A stretch of DNA of 64,000 nucleotides, taken from positions 372,001 through 436,000 of the forward strand of contig JANUWF010002057.1 in the NCBI GenBank assembly GCA_026120185.1. The letters are read 5' to 3'. The position numbers were made by a program, and so were the translations under genes. Below, piece by piece: positions 55,904 to 64,000 of the stretch. Every line of letters begins with the position of its first letter. Within the stretch, counting starts at the first letter, position 1. The notes beneath the pieces were generated by a model that made no database searches, was not told the origin of the DNA, and was given only the letters and a program-made list of their open reading frames with translations. The stretch comes from Voacanga thouarsii (Eukaryota; Streptophyta; Magnoliopsida; Gentianales; Apocynaceae).

Positions 55904-58018
55904 CATTGGCAATGGGTTGGACCGGCCCGCCGATCCCAAGGGCCGGTCTATGTCGGTCCCAGCCCGGTCTCTTTATGGCGGGCCAGCCTTGCAAGCACCA
56001 GAAATCATTGGCCGATCATGAGTTGGCCCGGCTAGACTTTTGGATAGCCCATGGACCCGCGGGCTGATCCGTTAGAATTTAATTATTTAATTTTTTTGAC
56101 ATTCTCCCTCCCAAGTCCCAACAGTCCTATTAACTTTTTCATTCCAAAAACTCTATAAATCCCTCTAAATTCATTCAAAAACTTATCAAATACTTTCCCC
56201 AAATCTCAAATCTCTATATTTCTTTTAAAAAAAATATTAAAATAGAATTTATTAAGCATATATTTTTACAATAACAAATTATTTTGATAGCTTTCTAATT
56301 ATTACAAAATTTAACTTTTATCTTTTAATTAAAAAATATAAAATAATTTTTCGACTCTTACTTTTTTTGTCATTTGAGTCAACTCTCTAATATGTAAAAA
56401 ATTAAAAGTAAAATCGTCACTTTACTATTCATCTTTTTTTTTTTCAACAACCAATAGCGACTGAACAAAATATTTCTTAGATTTCATCTTTTGTTAGCCT
56501 TCCATGTCAGAATCTGAGGATTTTATGTAGGGAAAATTCTTGAGTGGATCTGGTTCACTGTAGATCAATATATAAATATAAATATATTGTATTTTTTTAA
56601 AAATATATAATTTTTACTGTATATTGTACAATATTTATATATTGATTCACGATGGACCGAATCCACCCAAATATTTCCCTTTATGTAGATTGGCTATAAT
56701 CTCACTCCGTGGTAGCTCAAGAAAGAACTCTCAGTAAGTAGTGTGGCGCGTCAGAGGACGAAAGTTATAGAGAAGTGGTCTCAACCGAGATCCCACCCGG
56801 TGCTGCCTCCTACCCGCTTCACACCTCCGCACTTGGCTTTCTTTTACTCGATCTGGATACATTGCTCGCAGACTGGCACGGTTCACTGGAAGCATTCTCT
56901 TATTGCTTTACATGATGGGGCCTTTGGATTAGTCGTGCTATTTTGGTGCCTGCGAGTGACTGGTACATTTGGTGCTCAGCCACTGCCCGCTGGTCACTCC
57001 GTGATTCTTGGACTTGGTGAAGTGTTATTGGTATTTGGGTTATACTGGCACTGAGGTGGTGTTTCTAACAGCTGCGGCTTGACCTATAAGGTGTTCGTAT
57101 GGTTGTTGTGTTCTGAATGATAGCCAACATTTTGGTATTCAAAGTTTCCAGATTTTCCTTCTTTGACTTGGTGATGCGGACATTGCAACTCTTGGTTTTC
57201 GTTTTTGGGTTTCATCTACTTACCAGTCTGATTTCTTAGTCCTTGGATCTGTCTTTTATCTGAGCTTTATTTTACTTTAGTCCGCTTTGTTGTTGGGTGT
57301 TCTGGTTTCACCTACATGGAAGGCTAGTAGAAGAGGAAATCTAATAAATATTTTTTAGATGATATGCCGTAGCTATTGATTGTGGGAAGGTGAAGATGAA
57401 CAGTAAAATAGACGATTTTACTCTTGATTTTTTTACAGATTGGAGAGTTGTGATGGAAGAACGAGATGGGAATATTTAAAAAATCGAAGAATCGTTTTAT
57501 ATTTTTTTAGTTGGAAGATAAAAATTAAATTTTGTAATAGTTAAAAAATCATTAGAATAGTTTTTTTTTTTTCAAAATTCTTTAATTATTTTTTTAAAAT
57601 TTAAATATTTATTAAATAATTGTCAAGTATTAATATATTAGAATATTGTTATATATAAATTTTAAATGATATAATATTTTTGACGAGGTTTAAATATTAA
57701 AATTTTATCTTATATAAATTTTATTTTATTAAATAATAAAATCGGTAAAAATTTAAGTCAAACCTCATATCATTTCCACTTTAATATACATTTTCTTATA
57801 AATACAAACAAATTATGTTATTTAAATTATAAAGAAATTAAAATTTCTAGCAAAACAAAAAATCAAAAGAAGAGGCTTACTAGTCCGGCCCACAGGCCTC
57901 GTGGTCCTAGGGTCGGTCCGTGCCAGGTCCAAAGCCAATCCAATGCCGCCTGACTTTGCCTGGGACCTACCCAACCTAGCCCAATTCGTGTGGGACAACC
58001 CACGGGTTATTGCTAGTG
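55904..58018. mobile_element. Fold-back hAT-like element, 2.1 kb
   Basis: Ends CATTGGCAATGGG and (complement) CACTAGCAATAACCC, with flanks GTAGCAAG (55896-55903) and GTAGCATA (58019-58026; 6 of 8). Long imperfect inverted arms, about 55904-56507 and 57313-58018, pair across much of their length; both end inward at the word AGCCTTCCATGT. The loop of about 0.8 kb holds a 150-bp MITE and a GC-richer stretch with an unassigned 103-codon frame (56743-57054). No transposase. Confidence 0.7.
56530..56679. mobile_element. 150-bp MITE (hAT type)
   Basis: Inverted ends GGGAAAATTCTTGAGTGGAT and (complement) GGGAAATATTTGGGTGGATT, with an exact 8-bp duplication TTTATGTA at 56522-56529 and 56680-56687. 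AT-rich centre, non-coding. Confidence 0.85.
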
Positions 58019-58321
58019 GTAGCATAAAGCTGTGTTGAATAGTATATTTTTCCTTTTTTTTTTTCCCTCATAAACTATTCTTTTTTTCCTAAACCAAAAT
58101 TGAAACAAAATTATAGTTCAATGACGCAAACTCGGCTGTGTTCCATTTGATTTGAATCGAGTTTTCGAATCAACCAAATCGAATAGAAAATTTCAATTTA
58201 ATTTTTAACTGTTTCAGTTCAATTTGATTCTGCAATCGGAATTATATTATTAATTAAATATATATAATTGATAGTAAAATATTATTAATTAATTAATTAA
58301 TAATATATAAATTGTGATTCT

Positions 58322-58666
58322 TGTTATAAAATTTTGGTAGTGTTAGAATAAAACCTACACACTATACACTAAGAAAACTCTAACTATTTTTACACAAGAA
58401 TTTCTTCAAACTTCTCTCTTTCTTTTTTTCACAATTTCCTCACAATTCTTTCACAAAATAATGGTATATTACAAGCTTAGAGAATAGCTCTATTTATAGA
58501 GCTCTTAATTAGTGGAATACATCATCTTTCACTAATCTTAATTAGTGGTGTCTCCACTAAATAGTGGACATCCATAAAAATCCATGATTAGTGGAGCTTC
58601 CATTAATTCTCTCATAATTCACATAAATCCATAATTAGTGGAGCTTCTACTAATATATTCATAACA
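58322..58666 (-). repeat. Copia-3 3' LTR (left on + strand)
   Basis: 345 bp, about 40 bp longer than the other LTR. The extra part lies between two CCAT(G/A)ATTAGTGGAG words, which explains its loss from the other LTR by slippage. A minus-strand purine tract follows at 58667-58680. Confidence 0.92.
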
Positions 58667-58849
58667 CTCCTCCTTAGATGTCCATCCATTACATGAAGAA
58701 CATGTCTCGTTAAAACCTTGCTAGATAAAAATCCAGTGAGAAAAAAAATCTAGTGAAGGAAAAAGTACTTATACTATTCTATATGTCTGTTTATTACTCC
58801 CCATGATGAAATGATTCCTTTAAATATTTGAATCGAGGCATACCAAATT

Positions 58850-60750
58850 TATATCTCAACTTCTCAAATGTTGCAGTCGGTAAAGTCTTCGTGAAAATAT
58901 CTGCGAGGTTGTCACACGACCGAATTTATAGCACATCAATTTCACATTTCTTCTGGAATTCATGAGTAAAGAAGAATTTTGGTAAAATATGTTTTGTCCG
59001 ATCTCCTTTAATATATTCTCCTCGTAATTGAGCTATGCATGCTGCATTGTCTTCATAAAGAGGAGTTGGAATATCTCTGATAGATGATAATCCACAACTT
59101 TCTCGGATATAATGAATCATTCTCTATTTGCTTCATAAATTGCTATAATTTCAGCATAATTTGAAGAAGTAGCTGCTTGGAGATATCGAAGGACTTGTTT
59201 AATTCCATTCCAATATCGTCATGTTGGTAAAGAACCAAATCTTGCTCATAAATTGACAGCAAATACAATATCAGGTCATGTATTGTTAGCAAGATACATC
59301 AATGCACCAATTGCACTGAGATATGGTATTTCAGGACCAAGAAGTTCTTCATCATCTTCTTGAGGTCAAAATCTTTCTTCACATCTAATGACTGGACGAT
59401 CATTGGAATACTCAATGGATGTGCTTTGTCCATGTAAAAACTTTTTAGAACTTTTGCTGTATATGTTGATTGATGAAACTTGCCAAATGTTCAATTTGTA
59501 AACCAAGACAAAATGTACTTTTACCAACATCCTTGATGTCGAATAATCAATTGTTTCTTAGAGCTCTTCAGGAGTTCCAATAAGATTAATATCATCAACA
59601 TATATCACAAATTTAGAATCAGATTTCTAAATAAAAACACATGGACATACCTGATCATTTTTAAATCCCACTTTCAATAAATATTTACTAAGACGATTGA
59701 ATCACATGCGCCCAAATTGCTTCAAGCCATATAATGATTTCTGCAATTTGATGGAGTAATTTTCACGAAGATAATGTTTATATGCTTCAGGCATATGAAA
59801 TCCTTCGGAGATTTTCATGTAAATATCATTTTCTAAATTTCTATATAAGTAAGCAGTGATAACATCTAATAGGCGCATATCTATCTTTTCATATATTGCC
59901 AAACTGATAAGATATCGGAATGTAATAGCATCAACAACAAGAGAATAAGTTTCATTATAATCAATACCTGGTCTTTGTGAAAAACCTTGAGCTATTAACC
60001 GTGCTTTATCTCGTATGATTTCATTATTTTCATTGCACTTTCGCACAAATATCCATTTGTAGCCAACAGGTTTTACACCTTCTGGTGTTCGGACTGCAGG
60101 TTCGAAGACTTCACATTTTGTCAGTGCATTTAACTCTGATTGAATTACATCTTTCCATTGCAGCCAATCTTTTCTATGCCGATATTCATCAACTGATATT
60201 GGTTCAGGATCATCATTTTCCTGTATAACATCAAGAGATATATTGTATGCAAATATATTATTAATAACAGTTTCTATCCAATTCCAACTTCTACCGAAAG
60301 TGGTATAATTGATAGAAATTTCAGTGTTACTTTCATCAATTTCTGGTTCTTTGTCAGTGGTTCTTTCTTGGTCTTTATCATTCTTTTCTTCAATATGATC
60401 TTCTGGATTATTTAATCCTCTTTTCTTTCGAGAATTTTTATCTTTAGAACCAAGAGGTCGGTTACGCTTCTGGCGTGCTTTTGACTCAGCAACTATAGGT
60501 ATAATATTTTGTTCTGCTAGAACTTCAATTCGAATAGGAGTATTTATAGTTGGAATATGCGATTTTGTTACTCTTCTGGAGTCAACAAAAGCGTCTGGCA
60601 TTTGATTTGTAATGCTTTACAAATGAATTATCTTTTGAACTTCAAATTCATACACGCTTGTACACGGATGAAGATAAGTTAATGATGTTGTCTAATCAAG
60701 ATCTTTCTTATACTATTTCTGTTCTCCCCCTAATTTAAGGAATAATGATT
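58850..60750 (-). pseudogene. Copia-3 RT and RNase H pseudogene
   Basis: 59702-60601 is a long open part (integrase tail and RT start: YNETYSLVVDAITFRYLISL). YVDD is at 59591-59602. The RNase H end is at 58926-59120 with YEDNAACIAQ, where the catalytic Asp is kept, unlike Copia-1. Several stops interrupt, and the RNase H start is largely deleted (around 59180). Confidence 0.9.
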
Positions 60751-61011
60751 TCACAAGAGAATAAGGGAAAAGAAAAAAAAAATGCAAGAACATGATGACA
60801 AGTAGGAAATGCCAAGAAAAAAAATCTCTTTTTTTTTTTACTCTTCCCGGTACCATCTTTTCCCCTTCCTCTCTTGTCTTTTATTCTCCTCCGTCCCTCC
60901 ACCTATCATCTACCTCTTCTTCTTCCTCGATATATATATATATATGTATTGATATATATCTCAGTCATTAGTCATTAGTATACATAAAAAAACAAAAATC
61001 ACAAAGTAGAT

Positions 61012-62376
61012 ATGAAGACTCATAATTCATTTGAGATATGGTCAAATTTTGACTTGGTTTCTAACGCAGAAGATTTTGATATGTTTCTTTTCCAAGCCAA
61101 CTGCTTCCACCTAATTTCAAGTCTAACGCAGAAGATTTTGATGTGTTTTCCTTTCCAAGCCAACCGCTTCCGCCTAATTTCAGGTGAAATACCTTTGAGG
61201 GCTTCCTTTTTTAAGTGTGCTTACTAATGAAATAATAAAATTAAACTCTCTTTTGGTTTGTTGTAATGTAAATCAGTGGTAGTTCTGGACATGCTGCCTT
61301 GGATTTTCAATTTGATCTACCCATTTAAGAGACTGCTTTTGATACTGTTCCTCTGAATGAGGATATGCTTGTATATGATCATTTCTACTCCCTAATGAAT
61401 TTTGAACAAAGCCAGAATTTGGTTCCAGATTATCATACATTTAAACATGGATTTTGTATGGTATTACCTTTATTGATATTGTTTTTCCTTTTCTAGAAGA
61501 AATAATGAGTAGTCTTGGCAACCAATTCGGAGTGAGGACCCATGAAATGCATAATATCGAAGTTCAAGAAATTATTGCAGACGAAATTCCTATGAAGAAT
61601 GAGAGGATTAGGAGGCAAAGAGAGGAGAAGGGCAATAACTCTAAGACACTATCAAAAGAAATCATTTCGCAGTACTTTTACCTGCCAATCAAGAGCGTGA
61701 CCCAAGAACTAAATATTGGCTTAACCCCTCTCAAGAATAGATGTAGGGAGTTGAGAATTCGTTGATGGCCTCACAGGAAGTTGATGAGTTTGGAGACCCT
61801 AATCAAGAATGTTCAGGTTCTCTCACACACACACACACTTGTAATTTGCAAGTATGAAACTATGAAAGATTTATACGTAAATAATGATTGGAATGAATGT
61901 ATATCTACCGATGATTTCACTTCGATTTACAAGAGCGAGATAAAGACGAATGAGGACATATGGCTGAGAAGAAGTTCAGAGAAGCCATTGAGATACTGGA
62001 ACGTGAGAAGAAATTGGTGGAAGAAAGTCGTGATATGCGGTTGAAGGACCAAACACAGAAATTGAGACAAGCATGCTTCAAGGCCAAATATAATAAAAAA
62101 CTTAAGGGGATGAGAAAATTCCAAGACTTATTGCGCAGTAACTTCACGGCTAATGCTACTGCTAGTCTAGATGCTGGCCCAAGGGAGAAGGAAGAGAATG
62201 AGGATGCCGAAGAAGAGGAATTGAAGTCCATAATTGCTACCTATTTGTCTTCCTCTAATGCAAATATGGAAAAAGAACAACTACAAACATTCATCCTAAA
62301 TTTGTCAACTCAATTGAAAAAGAGCAACTACAAACATGCATCCTCAAGTTCATGTGAACACCAGGGAGATGAATAA
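61012..62376 (+). pseudogene. RKD-type RWP-RK transcription factor pseudogene with introns
   Basis: On the plus strand, opposite to Copia-3. Exon 1 (61012-61183) starts MKTHNSFEIWSNFDL and contains a 62/63-bp tandem duplication. Exon 2 (about 61275-61460) has ALDFQFDLPI, then a stop in place of the usual acidic residues, then FYSLMNFEQSQ. Exon 3 (about 61497-61817) has the RWP-RK domain: LSKEIISQYFYLPIKSVTQE, LKNRCRELRIR, a TGA at 61763-61765 where the motif's Arg codon belongs, then WPHRK. The next exon(s), to the stop at 62374-62376, give the leucine-rich helix region (REAIEILEREKKLVEES) and QKLRQACFKAKY, a signature of RKD proteins. RKDs control egg-cell and germ-line identity. Stops and the frame change near 61960 show it is dead. 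Introns are retained, so it was copied as DNA. Confidence 0.85.
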
Positions 62377-62589
62377 AGGAAATGCAAGTGAACACAAGAC
62401 TTATGATCAAGAGGAGATAGATTTTTTTTTTGAACTATTAGCAGTAATATAGTATATATTGACATCCGAATGTAACATCTCAAAGATGTGATGCTTATTA
62501 TTATTGAAAATATCATTTTCCATTATTATCTTTTTTATTCCACTTTAGGTGGCCAGTATTGCTTTGTGCTAAGGGAAATATCGAGTGTA

Positions 62590-63121
62590 TCTATGACCAT
62601 AACCACGACCACTACCACAACTACGACTATAACGATGGCTTCTGCTGGAGCCAACAACATTCACTTCTGGGAGTGCTGTTGAGCCAATTAGTCTGATTTC
62701 ATGATTTCTCAATAATAGCTCATTATTTTTCTCTGCAATGATGAGGGCAGTAATTAAATTTGTGTATACCATTTTTTTCTCGAGATAGTTGCTGTAGGAC
62801 AATACTCGAGGCATGAAAGATAGAGAATGTCTTCTCCAATATATCTTCATCAGTAATTTTTTCTCCGCATAATTTTAATTGAGATGTAAGTTGATACATC
62901 GCGGAGCCATATTCATTCATGATTTTAAAATTTTGCAACTTCAGGTGCAATCATTTATACCGTACAGTTGGTAATACGACCATTTTCAGGTGGTCAAATT
63001 TAAATTGCCCACAGGACATATGGATTTTTTCTTTTTAGCATTTAGATGTATTTCTGTATGACATATAATTTTTTCTAACAATATCAAGGGTTACAATTTC
63101 GAGATTAGTAAGGTTAGCCAT
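62590..63121 (-). pseudogene. Copia-3 gag pseudogene
   Basis: The minus-strand ATG at 63121 (MANLTNLEIVTLD) matches the Copia-1 gag start. A middle block at 62723-62950 reads YQLTSQLKLCGEKITDEDIL. The Arg/Gly-rich nucleocapsid start is near 62600-62640 (YSRSCGSGRGYGHRYTRY), and the zinc knuckle is lost at the foreign-DNA junction. Confidence 0.85.
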
Positions 63122-63185
63122 AGAGATTAATAAATGCGTTCCTGTCTTCTGACTTTGATAACGGCAGAGACTCGTACTGATAACG

Positions 63186-63488
63186 TGTTATAAAATTTAG
63201 GTAGTGTTAGAATAAAATTTACACACTACACACTAAGAAAACTCTAACTATTTTTTTGCACAAGAATTTCTTCAAACTTCTCTCTTTCTTTTTTTTTCCA
63301 CAATTTTCTCATAATTCTTTCACAAAATAATGGTATATTATAAGTTTAGAGAATAACTCTATTTATAAAGTTTTTAATTAGTGGAATACATCATCTTCCA
63401 CTAATCTTAATTAGTAGTGTCTCCACTAAATGATTGACATCTATAAAAATCCATAATTAGTGGAGTTTTCACTAATATATTCATAACA
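63186..63488 (-). repeat. Copia-3 5' LTR (right on + strand)
   Basis: 303 bp. Just inside, 63172-63185 reads on the minus strand CGTTATCAGTACGA, the same presumptive primer site as in Copia-1. Confidence 0.92.
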
Positions 63489-63678
63489 ATTCTTTAATAT
63501 TTCAATATGATTTCGATTATTTCAATTCGATTTGATTAAAATTTGGTTTGATTTTATTCAATGTTATAAAAATTTCAATTCAATTTAGTTTTATCCAAAT
63601 TTTATCAATTCGAACCAAAAGCCAACATTTAAAACTGAAACCAAATCGAAAAATTAAATGAACACCTCTAATACAAAC

Positions 63679-64000
63679 ACCATAATAATACACTTTATTT
63701 GGAATATTAACTCTAACACATCAAACTGAGTGCTAAACTGAATAGCTCATGGACTTGAAAGCTAGGAAGACTTACTGATATAAGTCTTAACTGTTATCCT
63801 ATCAAAAAAGTTCAAATGACACTAGTTTATTCAGTTAAAAAAAGACTCTTATTGATTGAGAAAAATTTCAATATCTCAAAATTTTAGACATTCAAACCAC
63901 CCTACTCTTACACGTATAAACCAAAAATATACTCAAAGTTCACTGTTTAGTATAGAATTCACATACACATACATAGAACTCATTATTCCACATATTCATA
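63679..64000. other. Intergenic DNA, no gene seen
   Basis: AT-rich, no open frame, no repeat end recognised before the window closes. Confidence 0.4.

Larger units (their letters stand above)
58322..63488 (-). mobile_element. Copia-3: copia element with its integrase region replaced by an RKD gene
   Basis: LTRs 58322-58666 and 63186-63488 (TGTTATAAA...CATAACA) with exact duplication ATTCT at 58317-58321 and 63489-63493. The minus-strand order is gag, then a block of foreign DNA (about 60755-62580), then the end of integrase, RT and RNase H. Compared with Copia-1, about 1.8 kb (Copia-1 3720-5490: nucleocapsid end, protease, most of integrase) is missing and a similar length of host-like DNA stands there. 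The element is defective; any movement would have needed proteins from relatives. Confidence 0.92.
58132..63670. mobile_element. Small hAT-like element split by Copia-3
   Basis: Ends TCGGCTGTGTTCCATTTGAT and (complement) TAGAGGTGTTCATTTAATTT, with flanks ACGCAAAC (58124-58131) and ATACAAAC (63671-63678; 6 of 8). Without Copia-3 it is about 367 bp. Interior rich in AATTCGATTTGA-type words on both sides of Copia-3. Confidence 0.5.

Noticed and set aside
56743..57054. 103-codon frame in the fold-back element loop
   Set aside because: Could be captured coding DNA, but no family is recognised and no splice or promoter context supports it.

Overview
This window is nuclear DNA from a flowering plant, most likely a eudicot. 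It is AT-rich, its genes have GT..AG introns, and it holds Ty1/copia, CACTA, Mutator-like (MULE), hAT and Helitron transposons plus two class I cytosolic small heat-shock protein (sHSP) genes with a plant-type promoter. I cannot name the species. Nothing in it is bacterial: no operons, rRNA, tRNA or CRISPR array was seen.

Layout. 1-7201: old intergenic DNA split by a complete but dead copia element (Copia-1, minus strand, TSD TAAGG), which itself carries a 0.6-kb hAT element in its RNase H region. 7211-25450 (unit A) and 27941-53930 (unit B) are two copies of one ancestral segment whose order is: Pack-MULE with a LEA_2-like gene fragment, RPA70-like gene fragment, sHSP gene, AT-rich tail. They look so different because each gained its own insertions. 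Unit A received an 11-kb CACTA transposon (7824-18807) and two poly(A)-tailed retroposons. Unit B received a truncated CACTA copy (28641-30758), a 19-kb MULE composite (31784-50779) inside the RPA gene, and a 99-bp insertion with a 19-bp TSD. Between the units lies a probable Helitron (about 26405-27837) with exon fragments of two unrelated host genes.

The 19-kb MULE composite is a nest: a roughly 7.5-kb MULE with a decayed MURA transposase and a plant-mobile-domain (PMD) gene, holding a solo LTR, a hAT element, and a second solo LTR that is itself split by an 8.4-kb copia element (Copia-2). Almost every boundary is supported by matching target-site duplications. 54064-58026 contains a second copy of the first hAT family and a 2.1-kb fold-back hAT element. 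The window ends with Copia-3 (58322-63488), sitting inside a small hAT-like element. Its protease/integrase region is replaced by an antisense, intron-containing RKD (RWP-RK transcription factor) pseudogene.

The only host genes that look functional are the two sHSP genes (22604-23071 and 52708-53175), each with a perfect four-unit heat-shock element and a TATA box. Among transposon genes, only the second CACTA gene (16221-17830, five exons) reads open throughout; its partner transposase is broken. The most noteworthy items are the RKD-bearing copia element, the multi-gene Helitron, the Pack-MULE, and the paralogous empty sites that let the order of insertions be read directly.
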